Part shown: one piece after another, positions 16,430-29,200 of the stretch | Numbering within the stretch: position 1 is the first letter of the stretch | Layout: each line of letters starts with the position of its first letter | Source: Trichuris trichiura | Taxonomy: Eukaryota > Nematoda > Enoplea > Trichinellida > Trichuridae | Direction of reading: 5' to 3' | NCBI GenBank assembly: GCA_037903355.1 | Contig: JBAJFE010000036.1 | Location: 1 to 64,000, forward strand | DNA: 64,000 nt | Program-made: the position numbers and the translations under genes | Notes under the pieces: model-generated | Told to the model about the DNA's origin: nothing | Databases searched by the model: none | Seen by the model: only the letters and a program-made list of their open reading frames with translations

Positions 16430-17086
16430 TTAATGCAATGAAACTGATTTGCAGTCACGCATTGGACACATAAGTGCACCATTGGTGGGCGTAACAGTCT
16501 CTAGTCCACAGACAGATACTGTTGCTGCCTTTAGATCCAGCATTAGCCGCAACATTTCCAATGCTTCCTTTAACTGCGAATAAGAAAACGAAAATAGCGT
16601 GCATTGTACACTAGGCCCTCCGTAAGCCTGTTAGTTGGTTCCAACAATTATCGCTTATGATCAAATGCTCTGCACGTGGTAGAGAATACAATACTTATTA
16701 TTACCTGCACAACGTTTCCTCCTCGTTCCCTTAGTAAGCAACTTCTGCATTGCTTACTAAGACAGTGAATGACAAGTACAAATGGGTCCTACGCAGAGCT
16801 GCTTGCTAATCAAAACGACAAAGTGCAACACTGTTGAACGTACGAGAATATTAAAGGAGAAAATTTCGGGATGCACCTGCTTCGTCGTTTAGCGATGCGG
16901 CAAAAGGACTAATGTTTCGTCAACACCAACACCATAAATTCCCGTTTACCTATAACAGCAGTAGTTGCATGTGCAGTTGTCTCCATCCCAGCTGACACAG
17001 GTTGCATCTGCGGCAATAATGGCCGAAACACGTCTGCGCGTTCGGACGTTCAGTACAGACTCCGTTATTGTACATTATGTGAACAA
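16430..17086 (-). CDS. Unrecognised cysteine-rich, possibly zinc-binding protein (5' end unresolved)
   Basis: I do not recognise the family. Three minus-strand exons join in phase: an exon ending at 16950, 16744-16705 (40 nt) and 16573-16430 (stop TAA). The first reads RRRVSAIIAADATCVSWDG then DNCTCNYCCYR and is open upstream to about 17086. The second continues SCLLRERGGNVVQ. The last reads LKEALEMLRLMLDLK, then GLETVTPTNGALMCPMRDCK and ends SVSLH. The phase-consistent splices across a 40-nt exon, the C-x-C-x2-CC cluster and a later CPMRDC pair argue for a real gene. The start codon and 5' exon are not identified. It lies on the same strand between mL49 and TADA2B, perhaps in the same transcription unit. 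Confidence 0.6.
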
Positions 17087-17537
17087 GTAGAACCGCTATT
17101 ACCATTGAACTACAGCAACAAATGTCTGTACGAAATGGGATTGTAGCCATATCTACTGAAAACTATACATGCCTGCGCCGCAGTTACGTCCAGCAGTCGC
17201 CGCCAAAAAGTGACGCCACTGTTGCACAAATGGCCCACTGCATTTCGAAACGCTCATCTTACGACGCTCAAGCATAGTGTGTTTCTCTTTTGCAATAAAC
17301 ATCCCTACGTAGGTACGACGAAATGTAACAACTTTCCGATCAAACAGGCATCACAGCTTGTTGCGTGCAATTCAGGTTGGCCGTTTACAAGTTTCGCTTC
17401 ACTATGACAGCGGTACAGTTTACTGAATTTTAAGGAGAAAAATTCTTCGGGCGCTTTCGGTTTTGCATGCAGGCACAGCATTTGAATATATAATGAACTC
17501 GCAAAGTACAACATTGAACAACAGATGGACCACTGCT

Positions 17538-19821
17538 TCAAAATCCGTTTTCCTGTAGAAATGCTTCAAGATCCGCTTTCGTGGCGCCTCTTACGCGTAT
17601 CTTCCCCTGCGGTTCATTCACATGAGTTACCACTGAATGACCCAATCGTTTCTCCAAAAAGTTCGCCAGATCTTTCTCACACGCCTGCAAGACTAAGGTG
17701 AAACACAGCGAAACACAACTGCTCACAGCGAGGCAAAATACTTTCATCATTACATCATTATCTTGCTGCAATAATAAGAAATTCGCTTGAGTCAGACAGC
17801 AGATTTACACTCAGCCTGGCTTATTAATACTACTACTCCGCTGGCGCGCAACACCGCCATGAAGCAAACTTCTCGAATACACCTGTACGATACTCAAGTT
17901 ACTTTAAGATGAAAAACTGCATTGCATTACTGCTGCAAAGCATCTTTGCCTCAGATAGCCGTCATTCACCAACACAAAAACACGCTGCCCATTCAAAAAT
18001 GAAACTATTGAACACATCTTCTATCTCATCACACGTTTTGCACTAAACTTTCCAACCACTGCACAAAACAAAGTTTCTTCTAACGGCTACGTAGGTGTTC
18101 GCATGTAGCTGATTTTTGACCGAATGGAGCCATCCTTCTTTCACTTCGCACCCTCGAGGATTATTCGTGTCGTTGGCGACGTATAATAATGTCTCATCTA
18201 GATCACTCTAATTCGCTGACCACAACACAACAACAGTCTCCAATAGCCCGAAGTAGAGGAACGATGCCATTTTTAACAAACAGATCAATTCCGCAAACAA
18301 AGCATATATGCATATTACGCGGAGTCACAAAAAAAACTAGACATTGCTCCTCTACAATAAAGCCAAAAACAGAAAACTTACAAACACGTCGCCTTCTACT
18401 TTCTTCAGAATAGCAAGCTCAACATAAGAGAATTCCAGCGTTTCACGATCCAATGTGTCACGACGTATTTCCGAATAAACGGGAAACAAATGAAAGCGAT
18501 TCCTACGCACGTAGTACGGACAATGTGCACACCGATCTGAAATCACTTCTCACACAAAGCGAACGGATTACAATGAATGGTAATTCGTTGGACCAAGCCC
18601 GGACAGCTTATTACGAAAAATTATAATCAATCCCAACAACTTCTTCGGCAGTACAAAAGCAAATTTTGCCGTATGAAACAATGGCAAGCAATTAAGTTAA
18701 GCCAATCGATTTCCGCTGAAACAATGGTTGGCTCAGCAAAAGTTGAACAACTGTCAAACGCATCAATACGACTACAACTACTCATACAAAAGTTCTTATT
18801 GATTAATTGCAATCTATCAACCAAACTAACAAGTTTGAAAGTACAATGCCTAAGCAAAACATCAAATGCATTTTACTATTTGATTTCAGTGCAGCCACCA
18901 CTAGTCTTTTGAAGATCACTGACGTTGAACCGACCATGGCAAAGCGTCTACGGTCCAGCATAACTGTCACCCTTCCAGCTCTCCCTTGATAATCAATGCT
19001 TTCAGCAAACAAACTACAACGAAACCAACAAAATCATAACCAACGTGACTAATACCCTCGCAAGTAACTTAGCCTAACCCTATATATGCACAGCAAATCG
19101 TCAACGTCTGCTCGCCACTTTACTCTGTTAAGCTACATGTACTTGCGCTATGAAACTGGAAAGCACAGAGATAACATAGCTGCTCCATTGTAAAACTGGC
19201 TGACCTGTGCAGCTAACAGTCAGATAAAAACCGAAATTACGCAAGAAACAGTGCAACGCCGATTTGGGAATAAACTATTCATTATTGATAGTAGTAGAGC
19301 GCGCGATACCACTGCCACATTTTTAGCAGCAGTACCACCTTCCCTCTAATATTAAACTTTACTCATTTTTAATTGCAGTACATAAGGATTAGTAATGGCA
19401 TCCGACTATCCTACTGATTTTGTAACGGTTTCCACCCGGTACCAACCTTTGGGGGGAATCCAGCCAGAGGGCGTCGGAAAGCGTGTATGCAATGGAACGT
19501 CAGGAATAAGCGGCTTTGGAAGCAATCTTTCCACCCATTTGTAATCTTCAGTCGAGACAACCGGCTCGCTTCGTACCGTGTTCGGCTGGAGATCTTCACT
19601 CACAACGTACGACAGTGGCTCATTCGACGTCGACGCCCACAGTATACCATGCACTTTCATTATTGCTGAACGATCAAGTAGCGGAAGTAGTCTTCGAAAA
19701 GCCCACCAACCAAACTGACTTGGCTGAGACTAACAAGAACAACAGGATCGCGAAAAGAGAATTTCCAACAATTTAAACCTACCTCTCGAACAAGGAGAAA
19801 GCCTCCTAAGCTGCAAGCCAT
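17538..19821 (-). CDS. MRPL49: Mitochondrial large-subunit ribosomal protein mL49
   Basis: Component of the mitochondrial large ribosomal subunit (IMG2 family). Four exons on the minus strand join in frame to 205 aa: 19821-19783, 19723-19447, 18536-18382, 17684-17538. The N-terminus (MACSLGGFLLVRE, then WWAFRRLLPLL) is short, hydrophobic and arginine-containing, as a mitochondrial presequence would be. The family core is visible in order: YKWVERLLPK, RFPTPSGWIPPK, YYVRRNRFHLFPVYSEI, ILKKVEGDVF, DLANFLEKRLG, VVTHVNEPQGKIRVRG and the C-terminal LEAFLQENGF. Human mL49 has the same blocks and also ends LEKGF. It is longer than the human protein (166 aa) at the N-terminus. The start is set by the first ATG whose exon joins in phase. 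Confidence 0.92.
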
Positions 19822-21687
19822 CTTCTGCTTTCCGTTCAGCACTATTAGCGGGAAGCAAACCCGCAGAGTAACATACACTAACCGAGTAACAGAACACACA
19901 CTCTCGCACCCCAATCGAGAAACGTGCCTCCGCTTCAGGCGTACTGTACATTAGCACACGATTCCCAAGTTGATTACGAGAGAGTAATGAGTTTGGTACA
20001 TAGTTTTTCAGCCTCTTACCTGCCAGCTCCCTCTACAAGACTTCTGCTAACATTTTACAGGAGATCTCTGCGCTCGGTAATTCATCCAGGCAAATATGCT
20101 TTTTCAGTTTCCCATCACACGCGCATCTTCTACCGCCCGCTTGGTCTTTCAGTGCCCCAAACCAATCGACGCTCCCTATCGACCCACCAGGGCCCCACAA
20201 AATTTTCGACAGTTCCTGGTGGTGCTAGCGCACAGTCTGAAACCGCCCGTTAAGCACGCCAAATCATCGGAACAAAACGTCAAGCTTAGATTCCACTTTT
20301 TACCAGCGCTTCCAAAGGAAGTACCAGCCTTCGGGGGGAAACATTCCAGGCTGCTCCTAAGGCTTGGTGGAAGATCCTGCGTGCAGTAGGGGAACGACTA
20401 AAACAACACTGTGTACGCAGGGCGAAATATAAGTTTCCTTGAGAGCGGTGAGTAGTTCAAACTCGAGAAACTGTTAACACTTTTTAAAATAACTGATTCT
20501 GCTATTAACGGCAGACTCGGTATCATGTCTCGTTGCGGTGCTAAAGCGGGGAATGACGTGCTGCCCTGCTCTATTGGCACTCCTTGCCTTATGTGACTCA
20601 ACGCTAGAACTTGCATTAAACATAAACTAACGTGGCAAAATCACGCATCACTTACGGAAAACGTACAAACCATTTATTGCATACTCGGAGCTTTCGGAGC
20701 CTTGCGCGCTGCGTTACCACTCGATTATAAATGGGATCGTTTTGTGATCGCGTGAAAATGTAACGCGCTGGGCTCTGAAAGCTCCGAAGGTTTACAGTTT
20801 GTGTATAATGATACAATAAACGGTTTGTACGTTTTCCATAATTATTGAATATATGAAATTTCAAAACACTGTTACAAAGTCTTTCATTTTCGATTATGTA
20901 GTTGTAACAGAAGCTGTCGTATCCGTAAAGTAGTCGGCGCTTGTACAGGTGAGTATAGGTTATGGGGTAGCGTCCCCATAATCGTGTTATTCGTAGGAAG
21001 TTGGATCCTGACGTCAGGCTCAGTAAGCCATTCAGTAAGAGACTGCAGATAAGAAACGGCGATGATTTATGACTTGTATGACTTTGAGTCATTCACGCGC
21101 ACATCGAGCGCGGAAACGAAACCGGGAAGGGCGCCATTGGTACACAGGTTCTTCGCGATTATTTGTGACAGGAATGCTCCCGAATTCTGAAAACGGAAAG
21201 TGGTTAAGGGTACCGAGCTGTTTGCGTAGGCACTAAGTTGAAACTTGAAAAGAGCGTAACAGCTTTCCGCAAAAAAGAAACTAATCAAACAATGCAGATG
21301 TTGTTCCTTGAAGCGTGCATGTGTGCGTGTAACAAAAGTGCTATGACGATGTAGCTAATGTTACCTGACCAAACTACTTACTGTAGCAGGTCAATCAATC
21401 AAACAACAGTGCTGTAAGAGAAGGTCACTGGCGAAATTGGTGAAACTAGTTACTGCGTTACAAGTATTCTCCTGGCGAATAATCAGGTTTGTTTCACAGT
21501 AATCTTCCGTTTTGCGAAGCTGTTAAATTTGCTCTCGCGAGCAGTCGAGTAGATTCGCTGGAAGCGAATGAAAAATTTGCACAAAGCTGGCTTCCTTGTT
21601 CAAAGTGAGTGTGACCTTTTATGTTATAGTTCGATGAAAGTGACTCCTTGGATGGACATCTCGCACGGCTAGTGATAATTGAGAGCT
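19822..21687. other. Divergent intergenic region between MRPL49 and GCLM
   Basis: About 1.9 kb separating two divergent starts, so both promoters should lie here. Apart from the inverted repeat at 20652-20840 I see no gene. Confidence 0.4.
20652..20840. repeat. Imperfect inverted repeat, hammerhead-family remnant
   Basis: Left arm 20652-20716 and right arm 20760-20840 are inverted copies with indels (GGAAAACGTACAAACC pairs with GGTTTGTACGTTTTCC). Both contain the GAAAGCTCCGA / TCGGAGCTTTC block of the hammerhead-like family, but the CTGANGA box is missing. An open frame of about 147 codons that covers it on the minus strand is only palindrome-derived. It lies in the mL49-GCLM intergenic region. 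Confidence 0.65.
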
Positions 21688-22521
21688 ATGGAAATAGATT
21701 ATTTCACGCGATTCCTTGATCAGTCGACAGAGTTCAGGGTGTACACGGGTGACATCACCTCCGGCGACGTGGTGCGAAACCGACAGTTTGCAGATCCTAC
21801 AGCCGAGTTGCTGGAATGCGTGAAGCTTCAGTTAGAAAGATGGTCATCTCGTAAGGAAAATTTATCTTACGAAAATGGATGTGCAGCGGTTAAAAATCTA
21901 ACATTTCCGAGTTCCAAAATGGAATTGGAAGGAAACCGTTCCACTGTTGACATTTCAGTTAAGTTATTTTTGTCCGAAGCTGATACCAACGCTATTCACG
22001 AATGCATATCCGCTGTGTTGAAAGAGTTGGAGGTAAAACGAATTGACAACGTCATTGTGGCTCTGCCGCCTCTTGAAGGCCCGAAAACGGACGCGGACAG
22101 TTTGACTAGCCAGTTTTTGTACATTTGGCCTTATTTGGAAAGTCTCATTACTGCTGGAACCGTCAAGGAAGTAGGAGTTGCCGATCTTCAATATCCTGAT
22201 CTCTCCGATTTGGTGTCTCATTTGTCCGGTCATGTACTACCTACGGTTAACCATTACAATATGAGCGGCTGTTGCAAAATGTCGGAACAGCTGATTGAGT
22301 TTGCAAGGCAGCATAACATCTCCCTTGTAGCACACTGTGATCCTCACCCGTTTTTAACGGCTAGGCAAGTTCAAGAATTACTTACTGGTTGCTTTCATAT
22401 TGATGATGAAGTTGCAAAGCGTTGGAAGGCGGTGTACGCTTGCCGCTATACTGTTTTAGAAAAGTGCACTTCTGTTATTGCCCTTCAAGGTTACTTTGTT
22501 CATTTTGTCAAAACGCTATGA
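21688..22521 (+). CDS. GCLM: Glutamate-cysteine ligase modifier (regulatory) subunit
   Basis: Non-catalytic subunit of glutamate-cysteine ligase. It raises the catalytic subunit's affinity for glutamate and relieves glutathione feedback in cytosolic glutathione synthesis (family role). A single exon of 277 codons starts at the ATG 21688-21690 (MEIDYFTRFL); human GCLM has 274. It is an aldo-keto-reductase-like fold. Visible conserved blocks: IDNVIVALPPLEG, WPYLESLITAGTVKEVGVAD, LPTVNHYNMSGCCKMSEQLI, EFARQHNISLVAHCDPHPFL and LEKCTSVIALQGYF. It is convergent with bark: the two stops are 770 bp apart. Confidence 0.93.
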   Translation: MEIDYFTRFLDQSTEFRVYTGDITSGDVVRNRQFADPTAELLECVKLQLERWSSRKENLSYENGCAAVKNLTFPSSKMELEGNRSTVDISVKLFLSEADTNAIHECISAVLKELEVKRIDNVIVALPPLEGPKTDADSLTSQFLYIWPYLESLITAGTVKEVGVADLQYPDLSDLVSHLSGHVLPTVNHYNMSGCCKMSEQLIEFARQHNISLVAHCDPHPFLTARQVQELLTGCFHIDDEVAKRWKAVYACRYTVLEKCTSVIALQGYFVHFVKTL

Positions 22522-23291
22522 CAAAATTCATTCTTCTTGCGGCTCATCAACCATAATTTTTACCGTTTGATTGCTAATTTTCCGATATTATCGCGGGAGT
22601 TTCCATTAAAATAGCGGATTCATCGTTTCCTACCTGCTCTCTTTACATGCTCACTGCCACCGCTGCATGTTAGCAATTTTGCCAGAGAAGGCTGTCTGGA
22701 CATCCTGTTCAATCCACATAGATCGCAACTGTTTTACTTATCTATTGAATTTGGCATTTCAGCCACCAATTTGGCAGGATAAGCTTTAGCGCTCCACTTG
22801 TATGCACCCCAACAGTCATTTCAGCGCTGGAAGCTTTGGGTTGTTTTTTTAAAACAACTATACTTTATTTTGCAGTTTCCTGTTCATCAACAGATTCAAA
22901 CAAACAGTCGCAAGCTGACACTGTCCCGATATCGATGAAATGATTACATCTGTTAACACGAATTGTTGGTTTGAATTTTTTGCGCCGTCAAAAACTACTG
23001 GTCAGTAGCACATGAAACGAGTCCTTTCGAATGCTAGTTTTTTTGTCAATGACGCCACTTAGTCAGTATTCATTTCTATCATGATTCATTAGTAGTGCAA
23101 TTACTAGAACGGAGAAAGCTTGGTAGTTCGCCTACGCCGCCGTTACTGTACACTTGTTACAGTTTGCAAATTCCATGTCCTCCTCTAATAACGTGCTTTA
23201 TCAGCAGTTTAACTGGTATGTCAGCAAAAGCATACAAAACGCAACTATGCAACAATGAAATCGAACTGCCCAAACGAAAGAAAAAGTGAGC
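22522..23291. other. Convergent gap with likely bark poly(A) signal
   Basis: Contains TTTATT at 22864-22869, that is AATAAA on the minus strand, about 420 nt past the bark stop. On the plus strand ATTAAA near 22605 could serve GCLM. No gene seen. Confidence 0.5.
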
Positions 23292-26200
23292 TTACATGGC
23301 AGTTTCCAACGGCTTTGTCCGTTTGGCAAAGCTTTCGCTAGAGCGACTGAAGCTATTTAACTTCGGAGGACCAATTACGCACGACTGCAATTGGCTCAAT
23401 GACTTGGACCCGTGAAGGTGAACGTTCAAGTCGAACAATGAATCATCATCTCCAACGTTTTCGAAGTAGTCCATGTTGGCTCGATTCGATTGATCACGCA
23501 GACAAATCGGAGCACGAGATCCTTTACGGCTTTCCGCTGCTAATCCGCGAAACATTACAGGCGGTACTCCGCCGGCGAACATGTCCAACGAGTCTGCACA
23601 GCGAACGCGTTCACCAGCCATGCTACTACACGTTTGTTGACAGTCACAACTGCACTCAGAGGTATCGTTTAACTGTGAGCAAAAAGTGCAACAACCATTT
23701 CCTTGCGACGTTCCACTGCAACATGTCATTCCAGTCAGTCTCTCTGTATTACGCGACGACGACTTATCGTCGCTTTGTTCAGTTCTCTCAACTGTACAGC
23801 ACGAACAGCTTGAACTTTGTGTTCCGTCACTTTGTTCTTCCCGGCATAAGTAACACCTTGAATCGAAAGAGGCGGCCGTCAAATCACTCTGCACTGTCGA
23901 GCAAGTGGTCGTCACATCTGAATTGGCCTTCTCCCTTGAATGAACTACTTCCTTTCCCCTCCAATTTACAGGAGGTCGTCCACCTGAAATTTCAAACCAA
24001 TAATGACATATTGCAATTGTTTACGCAAAATACAATTAAGAACACAGAGTTACTTTGAATTTTTAGACATTAATTTTACTACCGCTGAAGACGGGTCACG
24101 ACAGCTACGAACTTCCATTAAAAGTTTTATACTTTATATGGGACAGACTCCGTACGAAGAAACAATTCGAACATGAAAACCTATGGTCACGTACCAAAAA
24201 GTCATATTTTCAAAATATTAGTAATAATAATTATAACGGAGAAGTAGGAGGATGAATCATTAAATTTACCGTGGCGGCAATACAGTATGAATAAGTAGAA
24301 ACGAAAGAAGCTATCGCAGTTGAAGAAAAATCATACTGCAAAAATACAGTAAAACCCCCGAAGTTGATCACTCCTATATGGTGACCACCTCCCTAAGTTG
24401 ACCGAATTCTGGCCAGTTGATTTGTCTGCACGTTAGCTGAGCCACTTATACCCACTTCCTATATGTTGACCACTTCCTAGGTTGACCAGTTTTCCCCAGT
24501 CCGTTGGGTGGTCAACTTACGAAGGTTTTACTGTACTACAAAAGTTCTCATTGGCGTGCTCTGCCGAGACATCGTATCTGCCATTATTCATTTGCCTACC
24601 TGACATCGCTGCTGTTTGACCAGTCAACTTGGTATTGATCGACCATGGTGACCACCTGCGAGAAACTGCTTGGAAACTTGGCAACGACGGAGTTCCGGCC
24701 AAAGAGGACCTTTCAGATGATGGAGAAAAATCACTACGGTAGGCGGATTCGCAATAACTGCTAGAAGGTGAAACATCACATTTCACCTTTCTGCCACTCC
24801 GTAGACTCTCATTTTGATACACCGTTGACGAATCCAGCGAATCGTAGCCAGGCTCAGTGGGAAACTTAGCCAAAGACGGACTTGGGATTTTTCCAGCCGA
24901 GCTACTCCTGGCTGTCCTAGTTAACGATTCTATACTTTTCGAACCAAACACGAGGTTCCTGTGCGCCGCTTCTATCAGATCAGGACTGGATGGCCGGTAT
25001 TTCCATTGCTTAGCTTCACTGGTCTCTTCTGAGTCAACAGCTGCTGAACCGTTTTTCAACGATCGAATGGAAGCCCGCAGTGAACTCTTTCTTTCAAAGA
25101 ATTGCTTGGCGCGCTGCTTTGACTTCAGCCACCACATGAATGTTAACAATCCTATGATAAAGATCAGCAGAGTGCTAACTACAATGGTAGCAATCACAGC
25201 AGGCTGCATGTAAATTGGTTCTTCGTATGGCTTAGGCCCCTTCTCACAAACAAATGGCAGAACGTCATCACAGTTGTACACGCCAATGCTTGCCGTCTTG
25301 GAGCTTAGATATCCACATTTTTCAGGTGGTACAGTAACACTACTGATCCAAAACCGAGTTTCGTAGGTTTTCTGAAATTGAAGTTCAATCAGCTATTATA
25401 ATTTGAAACGCAATGATGCAGATTGCTTATCTGCGCGACTTCACGTCATTTGTCTCAGAAAATAATGTCAAGCACAAACATAAATAAGCACTAATAGGTC
25501 TCGATGAACAGGTAACAAGGCAAACTAAAATTCAGCTTCATAATACGTTTGTTCCGCTCAGCGCGAAACTACTCATGACACACATTGATTTCCGCTCCAA
25601 TCGACCATCGAAAGATTATCCTAGGAACAAATCTCCACCGTTCAAAAGCTCTTTCACAGATCTACGAGAATGACGGCTAAATTATGACAGCCGGACGCTA
25701 TAAGAACATTCATACATTACTTTTTTGCCACTTTCTTAAAAACTGAATGTTCACGTCATGGACACATCTTCTAAGCGTTCAAATTAAACGCTTCGAAACA
25801 ACAATTTGTTTTTGCGACATTATTATTCATACGGATGCAACCAGCTCAGCTGTTACGAAAATTTACCGACAAACATTTCGAGACACCTTACATTCAACAT
25901 CTCTGCGTTGACGGTGAAAAATCTAACATGCAAAGTCTGACGAAAATGATCAAATGAGAGGAACGCCGAGTTCAAAAAAAGTTTCCAAAGCAGTCTTCGA
26001 ATGAAGGGTTTCCCATGAATGAGACGAATCCTCTCAGAAAGCATACTGCCCTGAAGGCATCTTCAAGGAACTTTCATATGACCGAAACAGCTTTCATCTT
26101 TGCATGCAACAAAGATGTAACCACTCATCACGAGCAGCTGCATTTTCGCTTATTTTTGATCAAAAAACAAAAATTTGACTTCTCATTTCTATTGGCAATG

Positions 26201-29200
26201 ATAATTCATTAATTCTTAAGAATTAAAACTCGTTTATAAAGATCAACGTTGCATCCTGCCAAAGTGATCATGCCTCTGTTCCCACTGGCCTATATAAGGC
26301 CCTGCCGAATAGGCATTGCCACTGGAAGATCGTTGACAGCGGAACAAGAGCTGTTCAAAAACGAACGAAATCACTCTCATCTATTTACATTTGCTCGTAC
26401 ATTCGTTTCTATGGTTTAAACAGAAACTTGCAACAACGGAAAAAACCGTGAATGTATATCAGCAGAAAATATGCATTTACAGTTAACAATGGAAAATTTA
26501 CTATGCTTTGCAATTCGTGCGTGAGGATGTGACAGCGGTAAATACAATTTACAAGCAAAAGTTTTTCCAAGTTACCTGAACGCAATATAAACTGCATGGT
26601 TCATACAGTTGAACGCTGCATCACTTGTATAACGACAGCATTACGTGGCACTTCTCCGGCTACCATCTATAAGTCGCCCGACAAAGCTACGAAACTCAGC
26701 TAGTAACGACTGACAACCAACGGCATCGCGATAATGTTATGCCGCTCTCTCTCTCTCTCTAACCTCCTACCGTGCCCTTATTTTAACTCTTTACTTCCGC
26801 AAACATGTCTTTTTATCACACCTACACAACTCACTACGATCCTCAACTGCTACACTTAGAAAATGACTATCAAAGCTGGTCAATATTTGATGTTGTGAAT
26901 GTTAATCTAAATTGAAACATGCATGTAGGCTGCGCTAGATTAATCCCTACGTCAGAAGAGGAAGCAAAGAAATTTGTCACCACTGTAGACTTCTGCTTAA
27001 ATGAAGCGGAAAATCGTCACTCGCACTACTTGCTATCAACAATGAAGATGCGGGTAGGTAAAGCAAGACAACATGAAATTTCACTCTAAACAAAAACCGT
27101 CCCAATAGATAAAGACCTCTAATCGAAAGGTAGGCAGCTTAGTTCGACTAATTGTATCCACCTAGAACGCAACTATGAGCACACGCGGTAATACATACCA
27201 TGTACGTGGGAACCAATTCTGACGCAATCGAAAATAGCCGATTAAGCATATCGACTTTTTTAGCCAAAGGCGCCAAACGCTTGTCTTGATCTCGAAAGAA
27301 CGGCAAATATCCTCCCTGCTCCTGCAAATTACTTCAATTCTGTCACAGAAGCTTAACGCATATTTCACAACTTGGTTACTTTACAAAATTCTTCCGCAAC
27401 GCGGTACGCAACTGCACCAGGCACAAACAAGAAGCATGATCGGTATGACTTCCATTCTTCGTATCCTGCTTCAAACCAACCAGGTGGGCAAGAACCTTAA
27501 AACATAACGACGCGTGATTTTTGTTTTCTACCAGTTGATCACTACAAAAGGCAATCGAAGCATAATAAGAACTGCCAAGCCTGCATCTGGAGCTAAGGCA
27601 TAAAAGTAAAACGTCGAAATAATCAACTGAACAGCTAAAAACACTGCTGACAGCGCCCAGTCCAAGCAAACCTAATCAAGATCTACAAGCCGTTTCATCT
27701 TTCCCCGTAAGCAATTCGTAAGGCATTCATCGTTCACGAAATACAGAAAACTGTAATTTAAGCATAAATGCATATATTTGGCACACAAATGACCGAAACG
27801 CTAGCCAGTCACTTACTCACACATGCACAGAGAGCACACGTACCGTCCAGTAAAGAAGTGTTCGACTCGAGAACCGGCAAAAAGTTCACTTTCAACAAGT
27901 AGTCATGATCGTTACCGTCGCGAATTTTTCCACTGGCTACTGCTGGCGTGCTTATTTGACCCCAGTAATTCTGGCGTGCATCTACAGGTCCTGAGTAAGC
28001 GTCGCTCAAGTTAACAACTGCCGTAGTCAATTCAAAGCTGTTGTCTGGATTGCTAAAGAAATTATTTTCGATTTTCACTTGACCGGAAGCAGCAAACACG
28101 GTGCTATGGTATCTTTCAGCTTCAAAACCAACATTCGCCCACCATTCGAAGCTTGTACCAGTCGCTTCCGGTGGCTGTACTTTTGCCACTTTTTCGCTTG
28201 TCTGCACCGCCAGTCGCCGCCGTTTCCGCGAATGGAGACTCGGAACGATAGGCAAACCCTCCTGCTTGCCAAAGTAACCATACTGTGGGATAAAATGATA
28301 TCCATGTCCAGTAGCAATATTGTCGTAAAGGACATTGCTTCGAAACAACTGAAATTCCGTTGAAACGTCTCTATATCCACCCAAATGAACTATATGAGTC
28401 CCAGTGTTGTTGTAAAAAGTGTTCCGCGTAAAATTTACCAACATATGGTCAACGAAGACAACGTCTTTGTAGGGAGACCAATTTCTTCCAAAGTAATTAT
28501 TCACTGCGTAAACCTTTTGATAGTTTCGTCCGACAAGTTTCAACGTTTCCCAAATGACATTGTTTCCGAAAGCGCAATTGCGTATCAAACCCACCATCCT
28601 AGCGGAAGGAGTCGTGCTTGCGGCAAAGATGCTCAGCCCGCCGGCATTGCGAAAAAACATGCTGTTTTGCAATTTGAAGCTCTGCGTATTGTACATGCTC
28701 AAACGGACAGCGCCACTGTTAGTTGTAAAATTTTCCCACAGCTGGTACCCATTGTAGTTAAAACTGCAAAGGTCGATATCCACAACTGCGTTCACGTCAC
28801 CTGTGCAATCATATCTGACTGCTCCGCGGTCGTTCCGCTCAAAACGGCCTTCATGAATGAAGATATTTTTCAGCGGAGCTTAAACAAACTGATAAGCATG
28901 AGCCATACAAGTTTCGAGATCCCTACCTGGATCGGGAGGAGCCGGTACAGTAACAATCTCTGCAATCAACCCATACGCTCCGTCGGCTGCATTGGCGCGA
29001 AGATGAACGGTTAAAGCGTTCCCACTGCTTCGGACTGGTTGGCTCAAACCGTGTCGCGAAGTTTCATGTCCAAACGAATCTATAAACGCAACAAGAAATG
29101 TAAGCAGCTGACGCACATTCTAGCAGCACTGTCGCCGGTTTGAGAAATACGTTAAAACAAGAAGCGGAAGCTTGAAAACAGGTTTTCTTTGTAATGCTCA

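Noticed and set aside
20652..21092. 147-codon minus-strand open frame
   Set aside because: It runs through both arms of the inverted repeat and has no family resemblance.
23292..23297. GTAAGC overlapping the bark stop codon as a splice donor
   Set aside because: ATG-TAA closes the frame, the total length is an exact multiple of three, and a poly(A) signal follows at 22.86 kb. A further exon is possible but unsupported.
24517..24599. Reading-through of the bark exon into the MITE as the protein end
   Set aside because: A TCAG-GTAGGC donor at 24600 joins in phase to the exon at 23983; the continuation into the MITE is chance.
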